Source: Hypomesus transpacificus (taxonomy: Eukaryota; Chordata; Actinopteri; Osmeriformes; Osmeridae). Taken from it: a stretch of DNA of 64,000 nt. The stretch is taken from contig NC_061061.1 of NCBI RefSeq assembly GCF_021917145.1, forward strand, positions 12,067,448 through 12,131,447, read 5' to 3'. Position 1 is the first letter of the stretch. Each line of letters begins with the position of its first letter. Made by a program: the position numbers and the translations under genes. A model generated the notes under the pieces. That model had not been told where the DNA came from. It made no database searches and saw nothing but the letters and a program-made list of their open reading frames with translations. This document shows, in pieces, positions 13,138 through 37,235 of the stretch.

Positions 13138-14681
13138 CTGGGAAGCAGGGTTGGCATGACAACATTGGACCAGGCTATGGATTAACTGGATTTAATGACA
13201 TTACCTGACACGGGGACTAAAAAGAAGGGTACATTTGGGTAATCTGGGACACCTAAACTCCAGAGTGTTTTCTTCCCTGCTATGACAAGTTCTGTGTCTA
13301 GTCCATAGAACTTTGACTTTAGGTTTAGCATGGATGTTATGTGACTGAAATCACAAAACGTGATCTGGTGTGGTATCACAGCAAGGGTCAGGTCACTGTG
13401 ACCCGAAGGCAACACAAGGGTTCAAGTGTTTTTCTCAGTGGATATCCGACAATTATATTTTGTTCATCGGCAAAGATGACAATCCTATGAGAGGGTTCTG
13501 ATCTGGTACCCATTTGCGAAGGTTTTTCTCTTGTGTATGTCATATGTCAGCATCTCGAAATCTTTGTTCGGAAGAGCAGCGAACATGGAGCGTAGGAGAC
13601 AACATCTGCTTTGAAGTTAGACTTTAGCATTTGATGTGACCTCTGATAAAACGTGGGTGGATGTGCAGACGAGACAGAAAGAGAGCAAAAAAGAGTCAGA
13701 TTGAAAATGTCTACTGTATGTAAGTTATACTTACTGTATATGGAACTAGGACTGTGGATCAGAGTTTATCACATGTAGGGATGTTAAACCCACCACCCGG
13801 CTGCTTACATGTTCAGTACATGTTGAAGTTGAAGATGTTTTATGTCTTTTAATCTGTATGATCTGTTCTGATTGTAATTTGTTTAACCACATGCTCTTCT
13901 GGTTCTACCCATTGGCACTTATTTGCTTTTAACAATGTATGCTTCATGTTTTGGCTACCCTAAATGTTTTTGGGGCTATCTCATTGTTTATGATCATTGT
14001 CCTATGCACTTTTTGTAAAGCTCTTTCTTGTACTGTAAGTCGATAAAAGCATCTGCTAAATGAATAAAAGTCAAATGTATGCTTTTCCCCTCATCTGCTA
14101 ACAGCTACTGATTGCGTGTTTTTTCCAATGTAAATTCCTGCTTTGTGGGAATGTTAATGGCTTTATTCAAAACCTGTAACATCACTTGTATTTAATTATC
14201 AAATACATGCAGTTTTACAAAAACAGTTTGAGTTGTCATTGACTTGAACAAGCCTCAGCTGCCTTACTCTTCAAACTAACGGTACAGTACATTGACATAT
14301 CCAAAAAGAGGCTCATAAATAACATTACAAACTGAACACATTCAAAATGAGCAAAGAAAAGACACGCACGACACATCAACTAACTTCGATAACACAGCTT
14401 ACATTTCTATATAACTCTTTAGGAGTTTAAACCGTAACATCTTTGTTTAGGTCGTTTGACCATCTTCAGAGCCATGCACCTGATCACTTCTGGATGTCAC
14501 CTCACCAGTCTGTCTTCCAAACCCAATCTGCTGGATCCTAAACACACAACACGTGGTCATCCTGAACAGCATACCACAGTGTTCATTGTCGTGTTATTTC
14601 CCACATGTTAATGTTCAACGTGAGCTACGAAAGGTCCCAGATCCGATGGGAGGAGTTCAGCGAGACGTAAACAGTCCCCGC
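13138..14681. other. Convergent intergenic region, cd27 3' UTR and ltbr-like 3' UTR
   Basis: No coding exon seen. A SINE-type tail (TAAAAGCATCTGCTAAATGA) near 14040-14062 carries AATAAA at 14063-14068. Confidence 0.5.
14063..14068 (+). terminator. Candidate cd27 polyadenylation signal within a SINE tail
   Basis: AATAAA on the plus strand, 926 bases after the cd27 stop, placed inside a SINE/L2-like 3' tail, so the element may supply the signal. Confidence 0.4.
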
Positions 14682-18850
<4,169 letters not shown>

Positions 18851-19055
18851 CCCAGAAACTGTTATTCGGTGTTCAGAATCTAAGAAGTAAAACTAAGACA
18901 GAAGAGGGTTGAGAGACCAATGCTTTACATGTCAAACCTTGCAGCTACAGCAGCATTGGAATAAGTTCTATAGGCAGTTCTTGGACTCCCTAACCCCACC
19001 CCCCTTCCCCAAAACAGGATGACAGTTACAAACTAAACAAAAGTAATAGTCTTAC

Positions 19056-19200
19056 CTTTCACACAACGTCTCTCTTTATCTCTCTGGTTCTCTCCGTCCA
19101 CGGCTCACCCTCGTACTGTAAGGTGTGTCTCTGAGACGCTGTCTTCCTCTCTGAGATAGTTCAGCCTGTCACTGTTTCCTTACCTGTGACATCTTCTCTT
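19056..19200 (-). other. Probable 5' UTR exon of the ltbr-like gene
   Basis: On the minus strand a GTGAAAG/GTAAGA donor sits at 19050-19056, about 205 bases upstream of the coding start exon, and no open frame crosses it. The right boundary is a guess. Confidence 0.4.
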
Positions 19201-22200
19201 CCGGTACCTCTCGCCCACAAGCGTGTACTGCCACACCGCCGTCCCCCTTGTTTACAGGTTGATCAGACGCTGTCATTGAACCGTCAGCGGTTTGGCAGTG
19301 ACTAACTTATCAAACTACTTTCCACATGTACTATAAACAAGAGAAGAACGGAGGACAAAAGAAATCACGCGACAACAAATCGTATTGTTCAGCTGTCCAC
19401 TTTTTATTCTTCATTCTAACTCTGCCCTCAGAATGCTGAGCTTTGCAGTAAAGCTAAAGCGAAACCTGCCACTTCTTACACTCAGGTGACACACATATTT
19501 AAGGTCCTATACCCAGTCACACACGAGGCGCATGTTTCCTGACGAAGGCTACAAATAAAATAAACGTTTGGGAAACTGAACGTAAAATCTAAATATCTTG
19601 CAGGTGCCTGTAGTTACACCTGTTATTTATTGCACTGTGTATGAAACATTAATAAACATGTCGGCCAGGATTTGGGTTTTATGGTTCTGGTGAATTGATG
19701 AATACGGTTAGAGGATTTATTCTTGCTGTTACTCAGAATAACTCAATCTGACCTAGTTCATCAAACACTTTTGTCCTAAAGCATGCTACTCAGTATGTGA
19801 CTGAGGACCTCCTTGCACTATGCAGTCTTTAAACATACAATATACCCATAGCTGTTACTTTTAATATCACAGTATACAATATCATAGCAATCATACTGTC
19901 AATAGTGTTAAAGCCTTTTGCAGTTTCTAGTTTTTTTGTCGTTTTAGTGTTTTTTTTTTTTTACATTTTGGTGTTGTTTTTAAAAGAACTTTACTTAGCA
20001 CTCACATACACTCATGAAGAACGAGAACGACTGAGTTGTCAAGCAACTACTGTACATGTTTGATATACATATATACAGTGTTTTTAAGGCGTTGTGTGTA
20101 AGTCAAAATCGTGTTTGTGTGTGTGAGACATCACTTTAAGGTCCCACTGCTCTTGGTTAAGTGGGTCCATACAGATTGTCTGTCAGAAGACACTTGGTGA
20201 CCAAATGTAATGTATTTGTGTGTGTGTGAGTCTGTGTGTGGTTCTGGAGAACTGACTTCTTCATGTTGTAGGTGAACCAGTAAAAGTCTTTTTAAAAACC
20301 ACTGAAATAAGAGCACCCTCAAAACATAACACATGCATACAGAGACACTCACCCTCTCGGTGGATGTGGTAAACTATACATAGAGCCAAAACAATACATA
20401 GTTCTCACACACTGTCTCCTACGTATTCTCTTAGCACTCTTCAGTTGTAGCCAAAGAGTGGGGATGGCGTGTCCAACACCAGACTTAAGACATGCATATC
20501 ATTATTTCACAAACCCCAACCTACAGCCTCATCAATGAGACAAACGCTTTTACAGAATATTTGAATATTGATATGTGAGCTGAAGCAATTTACAATCAAC
20601 CTGATTTGACTTCTTCAGGACCAAAAATAAAAGGTAAATAATTGATCCTAAATAGATCCCAAATATTGTTTTTTTGTTCGTTATTTTTAATTTGAGTGGA
20701 CATATATTTGCCTCTGCTATCAACATTCAGCGTACTGTCATTCATGTTGTGTGTGCATGTAGATTTTGTCAGTTTAAGGTGATAAACACATAAATAATGG
20801 AAAAAGTAAAGCATGTAAAATATGATATAACTGAGATTTACAATAAAAACATGTTATCACACAAAAACAGATACACTAAATAGAAGTAATACATTTTCAA
20901 CCCCAAAATAACCCCAAAATGAATTTTAACTCATTTTGGGGACAGAATGTGTGAATTTGTGTGCTAAATAATAAAACTACACTTCCATTCCTGCCCTTTT
21001 CAGTTGCATTTTATACTCTTATTATTGCTGTTGCTATTGGATACACTTTGCTTTGCTCTTTCGTTACAAGGGCAAACGTTTACAAGCTCAAAAATAGGAT
21101 TCATCAATAATTTTCAACAAGCACCAGTTTGTGAAATAGCTTTCAGCTTTAGTTTTTTTTTCTTGTTTTTCTTTAGTGATTCTTAAACGTAATGTAGACT
21201 AGGCTATATATCCAGTAAGTTTGGCACTCATACAGTTAATGCTTTATCATGTCAAATGAACAATCATCTGTCTGTCCATCTATTCATATCCATAATTCAT
21301 TCACTAATGTACCCGCACGCACTTAACATTACCTTCTGTGGTTTCCTTTTGACTACACTAACCCTGCGGTGTTATATAGTCCACCAGTCCTACTAGACCA
21401 CAGCAGTAACCTGACAGAAGGTTAACATTCAAAGCTGACACGTCTGGTTGTTCTGACCTGTCAACCACCTCAACAAAGCAGTAGGCTTCTATCTGGTCTA
21501 CCAATCTTCAATGTGACCAACTACAGTATAAATATCGCTGGCCTGATCCGGACCAGGGCTCCACACTGACTAGACCTGCCACTGCAAACCAAACAAAATA
21601 TTTGAACACGGCTCCTATATAACATTTGGGTGACAATGCCCTTAGTCGACCTTGTCACCGTCCCTGCGTCGTTGACGGAGAGACACAGAGAGCAATGCAA
21701 GGCCATAGGGCGCTAACGCCAAATTCGTCCTGAAGAGCGTACGTATTTACACTATTTATACGGCACCGCAGCGCAGCGGGAAAAAAAAGGCTGTGTTCCA
21801 AACCAAAAAGTGTGTGTCCTTCCCCCTGTCCTTGCTGATCATAATCACAAGCTGTCCGCAGTCCGTTTGTTTACCTGACATCGCCTTTGATTTGCATGGT
21901 GAATACAATACAGGCTATAGTGTGGGTCCTTGCGTTTGCATTATAGCTTCTTTATAACTGTTCACTGTTCCGTAACACGAAATCAGGTAGTTAGAAGTTG
22001 TGTTGAATTATTTTAAGTTACGGAAGGGACCCACTCTCACCATACAATATTTCGGTCAATATCGGATAAACATTGAAACACATCATTTACACTCTGGAAG
22101 TTTCTGAAGTACAAACAGCGGTTACACCCCTAAAGACATTGATGTCTTGGGCCTACCGATGTAAACTGCAAGTAAATTGCTTGGAAGCCCGACGTCAGGA

Positions 22201-23021
22201 CACTGAAGCACGTGCAGCAACGCCGTGTCTGACTGTGTGCCTCAACTTCTGAGTTACAATTCATTTTTTTAACTTCACTTTTTTTGTTATTTTATGTATT
22301 TCACTGAATGCAGTGAAAAAGTCTGGTAATGAATTCGATATGAAGTGATATTCTATTGAACGACTTATATTTGACTGTGCTTAAATATGTGTGCTGTTTG
22401 AGTATGAGGCATCTAGTCAACTAAACACAAGCTGTCATTTAAATGCGACACTAAATCCAAATACACAAGCATTTCATGTCCCAGACAAACATTCTTTGTC
22501 AAACCTGACAAACCAACATTCTAGAAACCGTCCCCAAAATTCTACACCCCAAACTGGAGTCATCAAACTCAATTCCTATTTTGTCTGTTTTAACTTACTG
22601 GGCCCTGAGCTTGAAAGAAAAGCTTGAACAAAAAGGTCACAATGTTATGCAGCAGGTTAGCCTGAGGTGGATATGTGGGTGTATATTGCCTGGCCAATTT
22701 CAGACACCTCTTCATACTACTTTGAAACAGTCACCTAAAAATAACATGTAACTCCTACGGTTCATGAGATTATATCAAAACCTAATTTTCCACTCCTGTG
22801 CCATATTGCTGTCAGTGCAAGTAGATATGACCCTTGCATATATGCATCTCTCCACTAGTGGGCAGTATGATTTGTTGAAAATGTACACAATCGGCATACA
22901 CAGTCTGAAAACGTACACGAAAACCTAGCAAGCATTATAAACATAAATTATATGCCGAAGTACACTAGCTGGATGGAGTGAAAGTCATGGGACGGAAGGA
23001 TGGAAGGAACAGAGGAGAGGG
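19201..23021. other. Intergenic: ltbr-like promoter side and iffo1 3' UTR
   Basis: AT-rich, with no coding exon, SINE or long repeat recognised. It probably holds the iffo1 3' UTR (left of 23022) and the ltbr-like promoter (right of ~19200). Several TTTATT motifs (19627, 19714) could be polyadenylation signals on the minus strand. Confidence 0.5.
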
Positions 23022-31738
<8,717 letters not shown>

Positions 31739-34700
31739 TCACTCTGTCAGCAGGCTGCTGGACGTGGACCCCCCCATCTCCTCCTTCTCGCTCATCTTCC
31801 GGCCCTCCATTTTGACCTGAGTGTCTAAGGAGGCCACGTCCAGAGCATCCCAGCCCACAGACGTGTTGTCAGACCAGGAACCACTGCCTCCTCCTTTCCC
31901 CTTCTCTCCATGTTGCTGCTTGGTCTCCAGCTGCACCATGGACACGGCCATGGGCTTGTTCTTCTGTCTCCAGCTCTGGCAGTAAGACAGATTGATGCTG
32001 CTTCTCTGCGCTGTGGAGGAGCGGAGAGAGAGGGTTAGCCGACATGACCTGTGTGTGTGTGTCTGCGTGTGAGGGAAGAATCCTCAACTCTCACAATAGC
32101 TCCCGTCTGTGGCTCTGGTCCTCCTCCTCTCCCTGCTGTCTCTCCCCCGCAGGATGTCGTACACATCCTCTCGGAACTCCTTGTTCATGATCTGGTAGAT
32201 GAAGGGGTTGATCATGCAGTGAGACTTGGCAAACATGGCCGGGATCAGGGTAACAACTGGTGGCAGGCAGGACACGGGCTGGGAGCTGTCCGGCTCTGAC
32301 GCCCCCTGGCGGACTAAAGGTGAACTGCGCGTGGTGGTGACAGCCTCGGTGGGCGACGGGTCCGAGTACTCTGCCTGGTCGTAGTACATGCTGTCATAGC
32401 CACCTCCGTAGCTCTCCGTAGAGGTCCAGTTGTGGACAGTAGGAAGCCCCAGGAGGTCGGTGATGGTGCTGGGGTGCAGGGAGCCCTCCACCCACTCGTT
32501 CCGATGGGCCAGGGCGGAGTAGAGGGACACTATGGCGTAGGGGGTCCAGGCAAGGAGGAAGGTGGAGCAGACCACTGCTGCTATCTGCAACAGACAGATG
32601 GTTCATGGTTCCTGATCTAGAGACCTTTAGATGCGATTAGTGAAGCAGAGATGTCGCCCATGTTGTGGCTACACTCGCTGTTATGTTCTCAGCTGTTTGT
32701 TTGACATGCCTTGGTGAGTCTCATGTCACGGCTACTGTGGGTGACGGTTGAGGAGGGGATGGAGGCCAGGGTTTGGTGAGACTTGTACACCTACTCGAAT
32801 AGAAACACGATGAAAACAACCGGTGAGTGCACGTTCTCCCACAGTCAGCTAGGTTTACACACAGCTCTGTTGCAGTACTGTACCGCTCTGCTGAACACAC
32901 GGGCAGGCTCACACTGGGACGGCCTTGGCATGCATAAAACATGTCCAGCACCCCGCATAGCAGAGACCACTCAGCATAAGTGACTCATCAAGGACCCATG
33001 AATCAAACGCTAATTGCTGGCTCCCTGCCTCGCCAGGCTCAGCGTAAATTCACTCACCGTCCGGAGGATGGCCAGGTAGGAGACGATGATGGTGAGGGTG
33101 GGGACTCCGAAGCACAAGGTCAGGATGAGGAAGATGTAGGCTCGGTCCTTCAAGGAAGACCTCATCTTCCACCTGACAGGAAGCGATATCCAGATAGCCG
33201 CAGGAACATGAACACACTAGTACATCCAGATATTCACATATCCCATCCGTAGTTCATGAACTCGCATCCAGACAGACACGCAAACTCACGCACACACGTG
33301 CTACACAGGGATGAATTAAACAGAACTTTCAGAGCTAATTGTGTACGCAAACAAGCTTTGGCATGTACACACTACTACACTCACGACCGAATTCAGTGAT
33401 GGGGACTAGCAGAAGGGAGAGGTACCAGTTAATCGTGCAGCTGGTCCCGAAAGGTTCTGGTCCATAGCTTCCGAACCCAAAGGCAGGGAGAACGGCCCAG
33501 AAGACAGTATAGGCCCAAATCAGTGCAATCGCTAGAGACATGTGGCGTCTCTCTATCCACTGACCTGTAGTGCAGAGCAGATATCATTTTTGCACGGATT
33601 TAGCATGAAGCAAAGCATGATTTCAAATTTACTTGAAAGTACTGTGCATGCAAGAACACTGTCGCCATGTAAAACAACCTGCATCCTGAACTCACAACAC
33701 AAACAAACATGCCAGTACTCAGACACAGAGTCACACCCACACCCATGGAAGGCTTCGATGATCGAGTACTCTAAAATCAGTATGTGTACGTGGAATCTAA
33801 TATCCTTACCAACAGACAACAATCACAGAAACTGGGGCAGCTAGGGTAGATATTAGATTTTGCACCTAAATGACAGAGATCTCGATAGAGTGACCTCAGA
33901 AAGTGACTTCGGGAAGTGACCTCGGGAAGTGATCTCAGGAAGTGACTTCAGGAAGTGACTTCAGGAAGTGACTTCAGGAAGGCAGAGGATCAGATGCACT
34001 CATGGACCATGTGTACAGTGACGGCGACAGTTATTATTTCTAACAGCAAGCGCGACACCGCAATCTCAGAACCCGGCCACACGAAAGCAGAGACTGTGAG
34101 AGCTGAGGCTGTGGTTTGTATCACCATATGTCAGTAAGGATGAAGGATGAGTGTCAAAGATCAATCTTTGACACAATATCTTTGTGAAAGCTGCTTTTAT
34201 GCTGTATGGTCCCCTTAGCTGAGCTTTGGGCTAAATGCTTTTTCACTGTTGTGACTTCACCATTGTGCATGCTCCAGTTATTTCAATTTCGTCACGGCAA
34301 TCGATAAATACTACAAAGATGAAATTTCTTCAGAATATATATTGTGCTTCTCTTTCTGTATTACAACAAAATAAGCTTTGACTGAATTTCTCTACAGCTT
34401 GGTTCCCAATCTTCTTAAAAAAAAATAAAAAGTTAATTCTTCTCATTTTTATTTTCCTTTTCCCTCAGGTACCTCTCACGTGTTCCTGTTTAACCGAGTG
34501 GTTCGTCATGTTTCGTACAGGTGTCAGGTGTTTGCAGTGGAGGGCGGGGCCTTTACAGTGCATCTTACTGACCGTATCTTAAGGAGCAGATCTTAAGGCA
34601 GCGATCCAGAGAGATGAGACTGGTGGTGATGAGAGAGCCGATCCCAAACACAAAGCCCTGTATGCCGTACCACAAGCAGCCTGACTCCCCGAACACCCAG

Positions 34701-37019
34701 GCGTGAGACAGGCTGAGGGGGAGGAGAGGAGGGGGAGGAGAGAGAGGAGAGGGGGAAGAAGGGGGAGGAGAGGAGGGGGAAGAGGAGGGAGGAGAGGGGA
34801 AAGAGGAGGGAGGAGAGGGAGGGAGGAAGGAGGGGGGAGAGGGGGGAGGAGAGGAGGGGGAGGAGAGAGAGGAGAGGGGGAAGAAGGGGGAGGAGAGGAG
34901 GGGGAAGAGGAGGGAGGAGAGGGGGAAGAGAAGGGAGGAGAGGGGGAAGAGGAACTTTGTTTTTCTTCACATACCACGGACAACTTATTTGTTTTATTTT
35001 TTTAAGTACAAACTATGACTCCTTTTCTTACTTTGATCGAAACTCACCTGGATATTATGATGCATGGTGCCCCTATGAGGCTGTAGCCGAAATCACAGAC
35101 AGCCAGGTTGATGGTCATAAGCTCAGGAGGACGGAGGGTCTTCCTCTTCTTGCCGTAGACCAGCAGCACGGTGCCGTTCCCCAGCACAGACACGGCGCCT
35201 GGGACAGGGGAGAGAACAGGAAGCATGAGAAGACCAGGTGAGAGAACAGGAAGCATGATAAGACCAGGTGAGAGAACAGGAAGCATGATAAGACCAGGTG
35301 AGAGAACAGGAAGCATGATAAGACCAGGTGAGAGAACAGGGAGCATGAGAAGACCAGGTAGAGAACAGGGAGCATGAGAAGACCAAGTGAGAGAGAACAA
35401 GGAGCATGAGAAGACCAGGTGAGAGAACAGGGAGCATGAGAAGACCAGGTAGAGAACAGGAAGCATGAGAAGACCAGGTAGAGAATAGGGAGCATGAGAA
35501 GACCAAGTGAGAGAGAACAAGGAGCATGAGAAGACCAGGTGAGAGAACAGGGAGCATGAGAAGACCAAGTGAGAGAACAGGAAGCATGAGAAGACCAGGT
35601 AAGAGAACAGAGACCATGAGAAGACCAGGTAGAGAACAGGGAGCATGAGAAGACCAAGTGAGAGAACAGGGAGCATGAGAAGACCAGGTGAGAGAACAGG
35701 GACCATGAGAAGACCATGTGAGAGAGAACAGGGAGCATGAGAAGACCATGTGAGAGAGAACAGGGAGCATGAGAAGACCAGGTGAGAGAACAGGGACCAT
35801 GAGAAGACCAAGTGAGAGAACAGGGAGCATGAGAAGACCATGTGAGAAAGAACAATGTTGGGTGGGAAAGGGGAGGAGGTGCGGAATTGAACAGGGAGTT
35901 CAAAGGACCAGGAAAAACCAGGACGTGTGATTTCACAGTTGACGGATCAGCGCAGGGACGAGAGATCGATGAGTGGACATGGTAGACGTGGGATGAGAGG
36001 GGTGGAGGAGGTTCCTTCGGTGGCGCACAGCATACATTCCCCTCATATCACAGCGCCTGAGTGGTCGTCTATCGCAGGAAAGATCGATCATCCACTATCG
36101 ACGGGTGGAGCCACTCACTGTTCTCTCCTGGCACGGTTCAGCAAGCCAGTCGTTTATTTTAGTACTTCAGCCAGGCGTCCTAACAACCCCTCTTTCCAGA
36201 CCCCCTGGGCCCTGGAATCAGCTGCCCAGCTCATGCCCTGCACCGAGGCATCGACAGGGAAGCCAGCGGTCAGGGGGAGAGGCGGAGGGGGTCGTCTGGT
36301 CATCATATCTGATTTGGTTTTGCTGGGTAAACCTGTGCGTGTAGCTTAATGATTTACCCTGCAGGTCGGAATGTATTATATGATCCTGGAAGGCTTCACA
36401 CTGGTATCCTGGCCCTTCCTCTCTCTCTCCTCCTTGAGCTCTCTGCTCTCACTGAGCTAGATCTGTGCTCCTTGCGGGATTCATTCCACATGTCTGAGTC
36501 TTGGCTAGAGTAGATCAATGCCTCGTTTGATCACACAAGTTGGTCATGACGGCTGACAGCTTGAGATCTGTGTTCAGTGGTCCCTGTTTCTTGATGCAAA
36601 GGTTTGCAAACATCTCATCTCTTCTTAATAATGAAAAGCTTTAAAGTGTAATGAAAACATTGATTACTGTAGGATGAATCCCTGTCGTGAATACGCCACA
36701 AGCAAATCTCGTTTTTGAGAAGGTTGAAAGGATAACAGTACGCATATGCTTTTCATAGAAGAAAAATTTGACTCCATCCAAATTTCAGTTCTTGAATCTA
36801 GTGTCGGTATCAAAACACGTGTTCCTCCCTTTGACCCACTCGGAGAGGATGAGGGTGAGGACAGCAGGGGACAAGGACGAGGTCCCACTCACCTGTGATC
36901 ACCATCAGGATGGCCACTCCCAGGTCGGCGCTCGGTGTGAGGTGCGACTGGAAGGCGGGAGAGAGGGAGGATGGGACAGGCACCGAGTCCCTCCACGTGC
37001 CATTCAGTCCTGCCGACAT
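31739..37019 (-). CDS. Non-visual opsin, neuropsin-like group (OPN6-OPN9 type)
   Basis: Seven-helix light-sensing GPCR of 504 aa from eight coding exons: 36893-37019, 35048-35198, 34573-34712, 33426-33564, 33058-33172, 32710-32790, 32095-32584 and 31739-32010; all phases agree. The Schiff-base lysine is K371 in MFAKSHCMINPFIYQ. TM3 Cys is in ESGCLWYG, so the residue aligned with rhodopsin Glu113 is Tyr; a Glu aligned with E181 is present in EPFGTSC (bistable-type counterion). DRY is replaced by DRC, and the end of TM7 reads NPFIY...NKEF. The 32710-32790 exon ends in a GC donor (AAG|GC). Between TM6 (FLLAWTPYA) and TM7 there are about 75 extra residues with an NWT sequon. The DRCLKIC and SCTINWW segments resemble OPN5-like opsins; the exact paralogue is not resolved, so no symbol is given. 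Confidence 0.88.
33889..33981. repeat. 13-bp tandem repeat, about 7 copies, opsin intron
   Basis: Units of the type AAGTGACTTCAGG with T/C and A/G changes. Confidence 0.9.
34713..34952. repeat. Purine-only GGGGAGGAGAG array abutting an opsin acceptor
   Basis: About 240 bases of almost pure purine on the plus strand, beginning at the acceptor of exon 34573-34712; on the minus strand it is an extended CT tract before CAG. Confidence 0.95.
35205..35860. repeat. 30-bp minisatellite, about 21 copies, in opsin intron 1
   Basis: Unit about 30 bp (AGGTGAGAGAACAGG then GAGCATGAGAAGACC), with one- to two-base length variants. It reads open in all three minus frames because the unit lacks stops there. 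Confidence 0.95.
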
Positions 37020-37054
37020 GTACAGCTGAAAGGAACCAGATGGAGACACACATT

Positions 37055-37235
37055 TTACATTTACATTTAGTCATTTAGCAGACGCTCTTATCCAGAGCGA
37101 CTTACAGTAAGGACAGGGACATTCCCCCAGAGGCAAGTAGGGTGAAGGACACAACGTCATTTTGCGGGGCGGGAAATCGATCCGGCAACCTTCTGATTAG
37201 TAGCCCGACTCCCTCACCGCTCAGCCATCTGACTC
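37055..37235 (-). mobile_element. tRNA-derived SINE with internal deletion
   Basis: Same family; the GTGCCTTGCCCAA block of the body is missing (GGGTGAAGGACACAACG on the plus strand). It starts about 35 bases upstream of the opsin start codon, near its 5' UTR acceptor. Confidence 0.8.

Noticed and set aside
35044-35936. Open frames of 235-273 codons
   Set aside because: Run through the 30-bp minisatellite in opsin intron 1; only the ends overlap real exon sequence (35048-35198).
36100-36345. Possible reverse-transcriptase C-terminal remnant (PGPWNQLPSSC)
   Set aside because: Only a short segment resembles LINE ends; no other RT motif is present and the frame is soon lost.
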